Below, piece after piece: positions 40,676 through 49,351 of a DNA stretch of 64,000 nt; positions within the stretch are counted from its first letter, which is position 1; each line of letters starts with the position of its first letter. The stretch is from Verrucomicrobiota bacterium (lineage in GTDB: Bacteria > Verrucomicrobiota > Verrucomicrobiia > Limisphaerales > JAEYXS01): contig JAEYXS010000117.1 in assembly GCA_023431185.1 (NCBI GenBank), positions 1 through 64,000 of the forward strand. The letters run 5' to 3'. Position numbers and translations under genes: made by a program. The notes under the pieces were generated by a model. That model was not told where the DNA came from. It saw nothing but the letters and a program-made list of their open reading frames with translations, and searched no databases.

Positions 40676-41845
40676 ATGTTGCTGCTACGCTGGTTTACAT
40701 CCAAGACCGTCCGTCATGCGGTGGACATGCACAAGCATGTCCGCAAGCTTTTGCGGGCACAGGTCGATCTGCTCACACCCGAGGCAATCGGCAACATCTC
40801 CAAAGCCAACGACGCGCTCAAGCAGTCCATCGATGCCGCCGAAAAACCCGACGTCCTCCAGCAGCGGATGAAGGAGCTGGAAGAAGCGGCCAATAAAAAC
40901 CTCAAACCGTATCCCGACGCTTCCATGCGCGAGAACGTCGAGGTCTTTCTGGTCGCCATCGCCGTGGCCGTCGCCATCCGCACGTTTGTCCTGCAACCCT
41001 TCAAGATCCCGACTGGCTCGATGCAGCCAACCCTGTACGGCATCACACATGAGAATCTCCTGGCTGATGGCGGCCGGGAAATCCCCGGATTCATCCAGCG
41101 GTTCAAGGAAGGCTGTTTTGCAGGCGCCAGTTATCACGAGTTGCTCGCCAAAAATGATGGCGAACTGACCGACGTTGAGTTCAAGCGCGTATTTCCGCTT
41201 GTTTCGCGTTTGCGCATCAAGATCGGCGGCGTATCGGACACGGCCTATTTTTTTATGCCGGCGGACAAATTGGAAAATCGGTTCGGCTTGGAGTATGGGA
41301 AAAGCTACAAAAAAGGCGATCCAGTTTACCGCATCCGGGTGAACAGCGGTGACCATTTGTTCGTGGACCGCCTGAGCTACAACTTTCGCCGGCCAAAACG
41401 CGGTGATATTTTCGTGTTCGCCACCAAAGGGATACCCAACGTACAGCAGGATCTTTTTTACATCAAACGGTTGGTGGGCTTGCCGGAGGAAAAGATACGG
41501 ATCGGCGATGACCGCCACCTGGTCATCAACGGTCGCCAGATTACCGCATCCGAGCACGGCTTTGAGAATGTCTATGGATTTAATCCCCAGGAACCACCCA
41601 AGTTTAACGGGCAGGAATATCTGGGGCATATCAACGAGAGCATCGGTCGCGTCCCAGCCCGGTTTTTCCCCAATGGTGAAACTGAATTCCAAGTTCGCCC
41701 CAAGCATTACATGGCCATGGGCGATAACACCTTGAACAGCCACGATTCACGCGACTGGGGTGATCTTCCTCAAGAAAACATTATTGGCCGTTCCTATTTC
41801 GTCTATTGGCCACTGTCCAGCCGCTTTGGCTGGAAGACCAAGTGA
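40676..41845 (+). CDS. lepB: Signal peptidase I with about 100-residue insertion in the catalytic domain
   Basis: LepB removes signal peptides from exported proteins at the membrane. The 389-residue product has a long N-terminal cytosolic part (residues 1-85), one membrane segment (about 89-106) and then the catalytic boxes: nucleophile Ser115 in IPTGSMQPTL, general base Lys264 in FYIKRLVGLP, and the final box GDNTLNSHDSRDWG. Between the serine box and the following GDHLFVDRLSY strand lies an extra segment of about 100 residues (122-224), where typical enzymes have fewer than ten. Catalytic residues are intact, so it should be active. AGGGGA is just upstream of the ATG. It follows lepA and is closed by a hairpin. 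Confidence 0.95.
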   Translation: MLLLRWFTSKTVRHAVDMHKHVRKLLRAQVDLLTPEAIGNISKANDALKQSIDAAEKPDVLQQRMKELEEAANKNLKPYPDASMRENVEVFLVAIAVAVAIRTFVLQPFKIPTGSMQPTLYGITHENLLADGGREIPGFIQRFKEGCFAGASYHELLAKNDGELTDVEFKRVFPLVSRLRIKIGGVSDTAYFFMPADKLENRFGLEYGKSYKKGDPVYRIRVNSGDHLFVDRLSYNFRRPKRGDIFVFATKGIPNVQQDLFYIKRLVGLPEEKIRIGDDRHLVINGRQITASEHGFENVYGFNPQEPPKFNGQEYLGHINESIGRVPARFFPNGETEFQVRPKHYMAMGDNTLNSHDSRDWGDLPQENIIGRSYFVYWPLSSRFGWKTK

Positions 41846-41868
41846 TTGAAACCTTCCACCACTAACGA

Positions 41869-41895
41869 GCGAACTTTTGCGTCACATAAGTTCGC
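41869..41895 (+). terminator. Likely terminator of lepB
   Basis: GCGAACTT and AAGTTCGC form a perfect 8-bp stem around an 11-base loop, then ACAATGTTTGTTATATTT, which is T-rich. It starts 24 bases after the lepB stop. Confidence 0.55.
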
Positions 41896-41970
41896 ACAAT
41901 GTTTGTTATATTTAATAATCATGTGAGTAAAAGTTAGGGAAAACCCCTGTTTAGTGAAATCGGCGCTTCC

Positions 41971-43794
41971 TCACGCTTTCTTAGCCTCTTTGGCCCAAGC
42001 GTCTTTCAGTGAGATGATTCGATTGAAAACCAGTTTGTCCAACCGGCTATCAGCATCCATGGCAAAGTAACCAATCCGTTCAAATTGATACCGTTCTTCG
42101 ATCTTGGCACCTGCAAGCGACGCCTCGAGCTTGGCGGTGACGACTTCCAGTGAGTTCGGATTCAGCACCGTCATAAAGTCACGCCCGTCTTTCTCCGGCT
42201 CAGCCTCCGTAAATAGCCGGTCATACAGCCGCACCTCCGCATCCACGGCATGCCTCGCACTGACCCAATGGATGGTTCCTTTGACCTTCTTGGCCGCATT
42301 GGCACCTCCAGACCGCGTCTCTAGATCTGCCGTGCAGCGCAGCTCCACCACATTACCAGCGGCATCCTTGATGACTTCCTCACACTTGATGATGCACGCA
42401 TACTTCAGCCGCACCTCACCGCCGGGCTTCAGGCGGAAATACTTCGGTGGCGGCACTTCCATGAAATCTTCCTGGTCGATGAACACCTCACGCGTGAACG
42501 CCAGCTTGCGCGAACCCGCATTGGGATCTTCCTGATTGTTCTGTGCATCGAACTCGATGACTTCGCCCTCCGCGATATTTGTCAGCACGACCTTCAAAGG
42601 CCGCAACACTGCCAACCGGCGCAGCGAACGTTTGTTCAGGTCATCCCGGATGGCGTGCTCGAACACCGCGATATCCGTCACGCTGCGATACTTCGTCACG
42701 CCGATGTTGTAGGCAAATTGCCGGATCGCGCTCGCCGGAATGCCACGACGGCGCAGTCCAGAAATAGTTGGCAGACGCGGATCATCCCAACCTGTCACGA
42801 TTTTCTCATTCACAAGCTGGATGAGTTTGCGCTTGGAAACGATCATGTAGCTCGGGATAAGTTTCGCGAACTCATACTGGTGCGGCAAAGGACGCGGCAG
42901 CTCCAGGCTCGTCAAAATCCAATCGTACAAAGGACGATGCACCTCAAACTCCAGCGTGCAGATCGAGTGCGTCACGCCCTCGATATAATCACTCAGGCAG
43001 TGCGCGAAATCGTAAAGCGGGTAGATGCACCATTTGTCGCCGGTATGATGGTGCGCAGCATGACGGATGCGGTAAATCAACGGATCGCGCAACCAAACAT
43101 TCGGCGCCGCCATATCGATCTTAGCCCGCAAGGTCCGCGCTCCATCTGGGAACTCGCCGTTCTTCATCCGCGTGAAAAGATCCAGATTCTCTTCTACACT
43201 ACGGTTGCGATATGGACTGTCTTTGCCCGGCCGGTCCGGCGCTCCACGGTATTCGTCTGTTTCCTTGGGCGTCAGATCACAAACGTACGCCCTGCCCTTT
43301 TTGATGAGCTGCACGGCATATTCGTAGATCTGGTCAAAATAATCCGAGGCGTAAAACGGCTCCAGGGATTTGCCCGCCTCCTCCGGCTTTCCGACCACCG
43401 CGCCGAGATGAAAATCCGACTTACCGTTGATCGTTCTGGTCTCCGGTGTTTTTCCTTTGGCCTTCAGGCCGAACTGCCCATCCGCCCATCCGCTGACCAG
43501 CCATCTCACATCCGCAATGATGGAATCCACATACTCGACCTCTTCCTTGGTCGGGTTCGTGTCGTCCATGCGCAGATTGCAGATGCCGCCGAACTCATGG
43601 GCGATGCCGAAATTCAGGCAGATGGATTTTGCGTGGCCGATGTGAAGGTATCCATTCGGCTCCGGCGGAAAGCGGGTGATGCTTTGCTGGTGCTTTCCGG
43701 AGGCGAGGTCCGCCGCCACGATATCACGGATGAAATCGGACGGACGCACCGGGGCATTGCTCTCAGGGGTCACCGCTGCATTTGCTTCGCTCAT
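41971..43794 (-). CDS. glnS: Glutaminyl-tRNA synthetase
   Basis: GlnRS charges tRNA-Gln with glutamine, so this organism can make Gln-tRNA directly. The product has 607 residues from the ATG at 43794 (a GTG two codons earlier is in frame). The class I HIGH motif is in TRFPPEPNGYLHIGHAKS and the KMSKS-like motif is VSKRKL. The GlnRS-specific segments RMDDTNPTKEEVEYVDSI, CIYPLYDFAHCLSDYIEGV and the C-terminal anticodon-binding beta barrels (about 360-600) are all present. Length is slightly above the E. coli enzyme. It is convergent with lepB and divergent from the sulfite-oxidase-like gene. Confidence 0.96.
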   Translation of the reverse strand: MSEANAAVTPESNAPVRPSDFIRDIVAADLASGKHQQSITRFPPEPNGYLHIGHAKSICLNFGIAHEFGGICNLRMDDTNPTKEEVEYVDSIIADVRWLVSGWADGQFGLKAKGKTPETRTINGKSDFHLGAVVGKPEEAGKSLEPFYASDYFDQIYEYAVQLIKKGRAYVCDLTPKETDEYRGAPDRPGKDSPYRNRSVEENLDLFTRMKNGEFPDGARTLRAKIDMAAPNVWLRDPLIYRIRHAAHHHTGDKWCIYPLYDFAHCLSDYIEGVTHSICTLEFEVHRPLYDWILTSLELPRPLPHQYEFAKLIPSYMIVSKRKLIQLVNEKIVTGWDDPRLPTISGLRRRGIPASAIRQFAYNIGVTKYRSVTDIAVFEHAIRDDLNKRSLRRLAVLRPLKVVLTNIAEGEVIEFDAQNNQEDPNAGSRKLAFTREVFIDQEDFMEVPPPKYFRLKPGGEVRLKYACIIKCEEVIKDAAGNVVELRCTADLETRSGGANAAKKVKGTIHWVSARHAVDAEVRLYDRLFTEAEPEKDGRDFMTVLNPNSLEVVTAKLEASLAGAKIEERYQFERIGYFAMDADSRLDKLVFNRIISLKDAWAKEAKKA

Positions 43795-43922
43795 AATCAC
43801 TACTCAAAACTGGAGCGGCATCCTAGGCAGACACATCAGGGTTGAATAGAAAAATTCTGGGGGTAGTCTGAACCTATACGACACCTCGCTGGCACGTCAC
43901 CGTGCTTGGCAAAATTTGTATC

Positions 43923-45218
43923 ATGCAGAACATAAACCGCGATTCTCAAAGTGAAGCTTTCGGGACAGAATCTTCCATGCTCGACAGCCTGAACCGCCGT
44001 AACTTCCTCAAATCAGGCGGTTTTGCCGCCTTGGCCGCCGCCTTGGGTGCGCCTATTCCCTTCGCCGATAAGCTCGCCTCGGGCCTCGTCCCTGAAGCAC
44101 TGGCCCAGGAAGCTGCGGCCATCACCGAGATTCCCGGAAAGCGCGGCCTGCGCATCCTCGGTGACCGCCCCCTGAACGCCGAGACACCGGTTACCCTGCT
44201 AGATGCTGAGATCACCCCCACCGAGCACCATTTTGTCCGCAATAACGGCCATGTCCCGGATCGTGCCTTGAAGAGGGATCTGACCGGCTGGAGCCTGACC
44301 ATTGATGGCGAGGTGAACAAGCCGCTTCAGCTTACGCTCGATCAGCTCAAGCAGAACTACCAAGCCCACACCCGCGCCTTGGTGCTCGAATGTGGCGGCA
44401 ACGGTCGCGCTGGTTTCAATCCGCCCGCCAGCGGGAATCAATGGACGCTCGGTGGTGTCGGGTGCGCTCTCTACACCGGAGTGCTGCTGAAGGACGTCCT
44501 CAAAGATGCTGACGTGAAATCCTCCGCCGTTTATCTCGCCTACATCGCGGAAGACCCACACCTCAGCCGTCTCCCGAATAAAGACGCCATCTCTCGCGGT
44601 TTCCCTGTCGCCAAGGCGCTCGATGAAAACACCCTGCTCGCCTGGGACATGAACGGTGAACCCCTGCCCGCCTTGCACGGCTGGCCACTACGCCTGATCT
44701 GCCCCGGTTGGCCCGCCTCCACATCCGGCAAGTGGCTCAAACGCCTCTGGATTCGCGACCGCGTACATGACGGCACCAAGATGACCGGCCACTCATACCG
44801 CATGCCCAAAAATCCTGTGGCTCCCGGCACCGAAGTCCCCGCCGAAGACATGGCCATCATCGAGGAGATGCCGGTGAAATCCGTCATCACGAATGTGGCC
44901 TCCGGCATGCAAGCAGAGGTCAACAAGCCTTTGTCCTTACGCGGTCAAGCCTGGAGCGGCTTCGGTGATGTCACCGCCATGCACGTCAGCTATGATTTCG
45001 GTTCTACTTGGTTGAAGTGCGACCTCAAGAAACCTCGCAACAAGTATGCCTGGCAACGCTGGTCCGTGGATATCAAGCTGCCGCAGAAGGGCTATTACGA
45101 GATCTGGGCCCGCGCCACCGATGTCACCGGAAAGATGCAACCCATGCTCGTGCCCGGCTGGAATCCCGAAGGCTACTGCAACAACGCCATGCACCGCATC
45201 GCCATCAAAGCCGTATGA
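43923..45218 (+). CDS. Sulfite-oxidase-like molybdenum enzyme, Tat-exported
   Basis: This protein of about 431 residues has a twin-arginine signal (NRRNFLKSGGFAALAAALG) and is therefore exported folded with its molybdopterin cofactor. The sulfite-oxidase fold is shown by LVLECGGNGRAGF, whose Cys157 is the expected molybdenum ligand, by GWPLRLICPGWPASTSGKW, and by the C-terminal dimerisation domain (KSVITNVASG to WNPEGYCNNAMHRI). The start could be the ATG at 43923 or the one at 43977; both keep the signal. Its stop overlaps the start of a small cytochrome c gene (ATGA), matching the SorA-SorB arrangement in which electrons from sulfite pass to cytochrome c. The substrate is inferred; other family members reduce or oxidise other small molecules. 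Confidence 0.9.
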   Translation: MQNINRDSQSEAFGTESSMLDSLNRRNFLKSGGFAALAAALGAPIPFADKLASGLVPEALAQEAAAITEIPGKRGLRILGDRPLNAETPVTLLDAEITPTEHHFVRNNGHVPDRALKRDLTGWSLTIDGEVNKPLQLTLDQLKQNYQAHTRALVLECGGNGRAGFNPPASGNQWTLGGVGCALYTGVLLKDVLKDADVKSSAVYLAYIAEDPHLSRLPNKDAISRGFPVAKALDENTLLAWDMNGEPLPALHGWPLRLICPGWPASTSGKWLKRLWIRDRVHDGTKMTGHSYRMPKNPVAPGTEVPAEDMAIIEEMPVKSVITNVASGMQAEVNKPLSLRGQAWSGFGDVTAMHVSYDFGSTWLKCDLKKPRNKYAWQRWSVDIKLPQKGYYEIWARATDVTGKMQPMLVPGWNPEGYCNNAMHRIAIKAV

Positions 45219-45610
45219 GTCGTTCACCTCATTCTGCCTACGTGTTGCTGGCCGTCACCGCCCTTCTCTACGGCAGTTCGCAAGCCGCGGGCGCTCCACC
45301 CGCTGTTCAGGTCAATACGAGTGCCATTCAGCAATTGAAGGCGGGCAAAGGCCGTGAACTCATCCTGGCCAATTGCCTCCCCTGTCATTCCACAGCCGTG
45401 ATCGCCTCCACCCACCAGACGCGTGAGAAATGGGACCTGACCATCGCGAAGATGCAGAAGCAAAACGGCATGTGGCCCATCTTGCCCACCATCCGTAAAC
45501 AGATCTTGGATTATCTCGAAGCCACTCAACCGCCGTCCGATCCCGGCTTGGACAAAGGCAAAGAGACACCCTGGGCGAACCCGCTCTACCGTCCGAATCC
45601 CTTGTGGTAA
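45215..45610 (+). CDS. Small exported cytochrome c, partner of the sulfite-oxidase-like enzyme
   Basis: This 131-residue product has a signal peptide (SAYVLLAVTALLYGSSQAAG) and one heme motif, Cys54-Leu-Pro-Cys57-His58. A Met in KMQKQNGMWPIL is a candidate for the other axial ligand. The size and layout resemble the SorB subunit of bacterial sulfite dehydrogenase. The start overlaps the stop of the molybdenum enzyme by four bases, so the two are translated together. It probably carries electrons from that enzyme to the respiratory chain. Heme attachment would depend on the ccs genes at 13.7-16.9 kb. Confidence 0.9.
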   Translation: MSRSPHSAYVLLAVTALLYGSSQAAGAPPAVQVNTSAIQQLKAGKGRELILANCLPCHSTAVIASTHQTREKWDLTIAKMQKQNGMWPILPTIRKQILDYLEATQPPSDPGLDKGKETPWANPLYRPNPLW

Positions 45611-45662
45611 GCGGTGTTACCAGCGCTTCGCCACATGCTGTATCTTCCGCTTACGCCGGGGT

Positions 45663-47762
45663 TTATAGGAACTTCAACACCGTCGTCGTATCGCCTTCTT
45701 CCCAGTTCCTCGGCGGCTTGCTGTTGATCGCGGCGATGTCCTTGATGGTCATCTGCCGGCCCAACGTCTTCACGCCTTTCACTTCCACTTCATTCGGATT
45801 GCACGTCTGCTGGTTCACCTTCTGATGCGGTGCCGGTTTGTAGCGGATGAACATCTGCGGCGGCGTGCCCTCGGTAAAGAACAGGATCTTCGACTTCTCG
45901 GGGATGCACGAGTAGTCGCGGTTCATGATGATACCGCCGAAGGTGAAGCGCTTGATGTAAGTCGCCTCGCGATTCGTATAGACCAGCGTGAACACCTTGT
46001 CGCGATCCGGTATCGCGCAATACGTCACATCCGGCCCCACGAACAATTTCTCCTGCAGCTCGATCACCTTGTAGTGCCCGTCCTTGAAGACCAGCAACAG
46101 CTTGTCGAACTTCGTGCAGTCGATCTTGAATTCATCGCCCGAGACTTTGTAGCCCACGTAACCGGACTCGCGATCGTAGGACACCTTGAACGCCTTGAAG
46201 GCCACGTCCTTCGCCTCAACCTCGTCGTAGCGGCTGGACTTCGTCAGGCGCGGATAGATCGGTCCATATTTCTCGATCAGCCCTTCGATGCGTCCGATGA
46301 CATACTTCGTCAGGTTCTTGAGATTCTTCTGGATCTCCTTCAACTCCGCTTTGACCTTCTCGATCTCCTCGCGGTGCTTGTTGATGTCGAACAGCGAGAT
46401 GCGCCGGATGCGCACTTGCAGCAAGCGATCGATGTCTTCATCGCGCAACTCCCGCACCAGCTCCTTGGCGAACGGCTTGAACCCATCGTAAACCGCTGCG
46501 AACACCGCTTCGTTCGATTTGCACTGCTCGATCTTCTTGTAGATGCGCTCCTCGATGAAGATGCGTTCCAACGTGCGGAAATGCAGGTCGTCCTGCAACT
46601 GGCGCTCCTTCAGCTCCAGCTCGCGCTTGTAGAGTTCCACGAGCTGCCGCGTGTTCTCCTTCAGCACCTCCGTCACCGTCATCTCCACCGGACGATTCTC
46701 CCGGATGACAATGATCCGGCTGCTGATGGAAACTTCGCAAGCCGTAAAGGCATAGAGCGCATCGATCAACTTCTCCGCGCTCACACCCGGCGGCGCCTTG
46801 ATCTCGATCTCCACCTCTTCGGACGTGAAGTCGTGCACGCTCTTCACCTTCAGCTTGCCCTTCTTCACCGCATCCTCGATGGACGCCATCAGCGACTCCG
46901 TCGTCGTGGTCGGCGCGATCTCCTTGATCACCACCGTGGACTCGTCCTTCTCCTTGATCTTCGCGCGCACCTTGATGCTGCCCTTGCCATCCGCATACTC
47001 GCGAGCATCCATCAAGCCGCCTGTCTGGAAATCCGGTAGGCACTTGAACGACTCACCCTTGAGGATACAGATCTGCGCCTTCAATAACTCGATGAAATTA
47101 TGCGGCAGAATCCGCGAAGAAAGACCCACCGCGATACCTTCCGTACCGAGCATCAGCAGCAACGGCAACCGGCAAGGCAACGTCACCGGCTCCTTGTTGC
47201 GACCGTCGTAACTCGGCACAAACTCCGTCAATTGATCGTTGAACACCTCGTTCCGCGCCAGCTCCGTCAACCGGCACTCGATATACCGCGAAGCCGCCGC
47301 CCCATCACCCGTGAAGATATTGCCGTAATTCCCCTGCCCCTCGATCAAGTAACGCTTGTTCGTCAGCACCACCAACGCATCATCGATCGAGACGTTACCA
47401 TGCGGATGATACTGCATCGCATGACCGCTGACATTCGCCACCTTGATGAACTTGCCGTCATCCTTTTCGTGCAAGGCCCAGAGAATGCGCCGCTGCACCG
47501 GCTTCAACCCATCCGCCAGATTCGGGATTGCTCGATCCCGGATGACGTAAGACGCGTAATCCAGAAACCCACGATCCACCCGCTTATGCAGCGCCAGTTC
47601 GATATTGGCCGGCACAAAAGGCTTATGCGCCACCACCTCGACCTGTTCCGCCTCCACATGCGCCTCGCCATTACCATTGGCCGGTGTCTGGGGAGCCGTC
47701 GCCGCTTGCCCTTCGATTGGCAATTCCGGCTGTCCTGCGTCTGCTTTCTTTTTCGGTGCCAT
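45663..47762 (-). CDS. parC: DNA topoisomerase IV subunit A (ParC-type)
   Basis: This 699-residue type II topoisomerase A subunit cuts and rejoins DNA during decatenation. A low-complexity leader of about 45 residues (MAPKKKADAGQPELP) precedes the breakage-reunion domain. Landmarks are SYVIRDRAIPNLADGLKPVQRR-type start (given in part), HPHGNVSIDDALVVL, the active-site Tyr160 in AAASRYIECRLT, and the coiled-coil tower (about 395-490). The C-terminal part is short, with no clear set of GyrA-box blades, which favours ParC over GyrA. The ParE/GyrB partner is not in the window, at least not adjacent. It is convergent with the small cytochrome gene. Confidence 0.92.
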   Translation of the reverse strand: MAPKKKADAGQPELPIEGQAATAPQTPANGNGEAHVEAEQVEVVAHKPFVPANIELALHKRVDRGFLDYASYVIRDRAIPNLADGLKPVQRRILWALHEKDDGKFIKVANVSGHAMQYHPHGNVSIDDALVVLTNKRYLIEGQGNYGNIFTGDGAAASRYIECRLTELARNEVFNDQLTEFVPSYDGRNKEPVTLPCRLPLLLMLGTEGIAVGLSSRILPHNFIELLKAQICILKGESFKCLPDFQTGGLMDAREYADGKGSIKVRAKIKEKDESTVVIKEIAPTTTTESLMASIEDAVKKGKLKVKSVHDFTSEEVEIEIKAPPGVSAEKLIDALYAFTACEVSISSRIIVIRENRPVEMTVTEVLKENTRQLVELYKRELELKERQLQDDLHFRTLERIFIEERIYKKIEQCKSNEAVFAAVYDGFKPFAKELVRELRDEDIDRLLQVRIRRISLFDINKHREEIEKVKAELKEIQKNLKNLTKYVIGRIEGLIEKYGPIYPRLTKSSRYDEVEAKDVAFKAFKVSYDRESGYVGYKVSGDEFKIDCTKFDKLLLVFKDGHYKVIELQEKLFVGPDVTYCAIPDRDKVFTLVYTNREATYIKRFTFGGIIMNRDYSCIPEKSKILFFTEGTPPQMFIRYKPAPHQKVNQQTCNPNEVEVKGVKTLGRQMTIKDIAAINSKPPRNWEEGDTTTVLKFL

Positions 47763-47866
47763 GATGCTGCTTCACCCGTGATTACAATTAAGCCGGGGAT
47801 TGAAACGGTCATCCGCCTCAGATGCAAGACTGAGATGCAACCCATTCGCAGCCGCCAATCAGTGGG

Positions 47867-47882
47867 ACAGGCCCCCGCCTGT
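47867..47882. repeat. REP-like palindrome
   Basis: ACAGGC, CCCC, GCCTGT lies in the 271-base spacer upstream of parC, followed by a second G/C-rich stretch. It is one of several short palindromes between 47.8 and 56 kb. Nothing else is seen in this spacer. Confidence 0.4.
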
Positions 47883-48033
47883 AATGGCCATGCGGACGCC
47901 CTCGCTGGAACATCTTCATTTCCTTCACTTAAACCTCAACACAAACTACCCTCGACTTATTAAAGCCTCGGACATGTGAGTGACTATCGCCCACGTCAGT
48001 TGAAAAACCTCATCCGTACGCTAGCTTGATACT

Positions 48034-48216
48034 ATGAACGCAACAGATGAAACCGTGATGGCGCAGGTGTCGTTCAAGGAACGGGAACTGCGGGAAATGT
48101 TGAGAACACTCGAACAGGTTCAGGAACAGGAAGATGCGACGAACAAGGTGAGATTCCTCCGCGTGCTGGCCAGTCAGGCTCAAGCCTACGCGGTCCGCAT
48201 CGAAGCCGGTGAGTGA
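48034..48216 (+). CDS. Small helical protein of unknown function
   Basis: This is a 60-residue predicted protein. It is one amphipathic, charged helix by composition (FKERELREMLRTLEQVQEQE, then KVRFLRVLASQAQAYAVRIE), possibly a coiled coil. No Shine-Dalgarno site is visible and I know no family. The regular helix-forming composition favours a real gene over chance, and the overlapping minus-strand frame looks less protein-like. It is transcribed divergently from parC. I would treat it as tentative. Confidence 0.45.
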   Translation: MNATDETVMAQVSFKERELREMLRTLEQVQEQEDATNKVRFLRVLASQAQAYAVRIEAGE

Positions 48217-48275
48217 CCGCTTCCCTTTCAAGCCATTTTTCCTTTAAAAAAGCGCTCATCATCCGGGATTTTCTC

Positions 48276-48308
48276 TCGATCGATGTTGGAAGTTGAGCGT
48301 TGGATTTT
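48276..48308. repeat. GATGTTGGA-type repeat, copy 1
   Basis: Reads CGATCGATGTTGGAAGTTG then AGCGTTGGATTTTT. It shares the CGATGTTGGA-GTT core with copies at 49306 and 50577. It lies upstream of the metallo-beta-lactamase-fold gene. Confidence 0.5.
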
Positions 48309-48433
48309 TTGGCCCGCCGATTCAACCGGCGTGGTGTAGCCTCGTTTCGCCCTGCCGTCCATTTGAGCTTGGGATTTGGAGCTTCCCCACAAATATCATT
48401 GTCCCGGAGTAGTCCATTGGTAGGTTCACTCCC

Positions 48434-49219
48434 GTGCCGGTCCAGTTCACCATCTTAGGCAGCGGTTCCAGTGGCAATTGTGCCTATCTGGAGGCTGGCG
48501 AGACGCGCCTGCTCATCGATGCCGGCTTCAGCGGTCGCCAGATCCGCCAGCGCCTCGCCACCATCGGCCGCGCTCCCGAAGGGCTGACGGGCATCCTCAT
48601 CACCCACGAGCACAGCGATCACATCCAAGGCCTCACCGCCATCGCCGCCAAGCTCAACATTCCCATCTATTGCAATCGCGACACCCGCGAAGCCATCGAA
48701 CGCCAGCTCGAGACCAAGTTCGATTGCCGCATGTTCGTCACCGGTTCCTCCTTTGAACTCGGTGAGGTCGGCATCGACACCTTCTCCGTCCCGCATGACG
48801 CCCAAGACCCCGTCGGCTTCGTCCTGAACACCAGTGCTGGCTCCATCGGCTTCCTCACCGATCTCGGCCACGCCACCAAGCTCGTAGTCGAACGCATCCG
48901 CCGCGCGAACATCGTCGTCTTGGAAGCGAATCACGATCTGAAGCTCTTGCAGGAAGACATGCGTCGGCCCTGGAGTCTGAAGCAACGCATCCTCAGCCGC
49001 CACGGCCACCTCTCCAATGACGCCGCCGCCGATGTCCTTGACCAGATCCTGCACGCCGACCTGAAGCAGCTCTACCTCGGCCACCTCAGCCGCGACTGCA
49101 ACCGCCCCGAGCTCGCCTACAAGACCATCGCCACCCGCCTGTTCAAGTTGGGCGGCAACCACGTCGAAGTCGCCGTCACCAATCAAGACACCCCGGCACC
49201 GACCCTCGTGATCAGCTAA
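48434..49219 (+). CDS. Metallo-beta-lactamase-fold hydrolase (YycJ/WalJ-like)
   Basis: This 261-residue protein starts at a GTG. The N-terminal FTILGSGSSGNCAYLEAG and the metal motif THEHSDHIQG define the metallo-beta-lactamase fold; further ligands are His in VPHDAQDP, Asp in FLTDLGHA and His in LGHLSRDCN. These features fit the YycJ/WalJ group, predicted single-strand or 5' exonucleases involved in DNA metabolism in Firmicutes. The cellular role here is inferred from the family only. Length is normal. It is a single gene between repeat-containing spacers; no partner kinase or regulator is adjacent. Confidence 0.88.
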   Translation: MPVQFTILGSGSSGNCAYLEAGETRLLIDAGFSGRQIRQRLATIGRAPEGLTGILITHEHSDHIQGLTAIAAKLNIPIYCNRDTREAIERQLETKFDCRMFVTGSSFELGEVGIDTFSVPHDAQDPVGFVLNTSAGSIGFLTDLGHATKLVVERIRRANIVVLEANHDLKLLQEDMRRPWSLKQRILSRHGHLSNDAAADVLDQILHADLKQLYLGHLSRDCNRPELAYKTIATRLFKLGGNHVEVAVTNQDTPAPTLVIS

Positions 49220-49305
49220 CGCCCGTGCTGCCCATAATCCTGCCGGCAGTAAGCTGCCTCCCAAAACGCAATCTCCTCCAGTCAGGCAAAGGCTCCCGCC
49301 TCTAT

Positions 49306-49340
49306 CGATGTTGGATGTTGGACGTTCGATGTTGGATGTT
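49306..49340. repeat. GATGTTGGA-type repeat, copy 2
   Basis: This copy is built from CGATGTTGGATGTT, GGACGTT, then CGATGTTGGATGTT again, so the core occurs twice. It lies between the metallo-hydrolase gene and the 3' end of the formylglycine-generating-type gene. Confidence 0.6.
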
Positions 49341-49351
49341 TCCCCAACTCC

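Noticed and set aside
41361..41469. Possible loss of the catalytic lysine in LepB, because VDRLSY has Arg where relatives often have Lys
   Set aside because: The catalytic lysine is the one in FYIKRLVGLP (Lys264), equivalent to E. coli Lys145, and it is present.
42655..43845. A 396-codon plus-strand frame inside glnS
   Set aside because: It is antisense to glnS, with no recognisable motif or ribosome-binding site.
45825..47039. A 404-codon plus-strand frame inside parC
   Set aside because: It is antisense to a conserved topoisomerase, and the translation is Leu/His/Arg-rich without domains.
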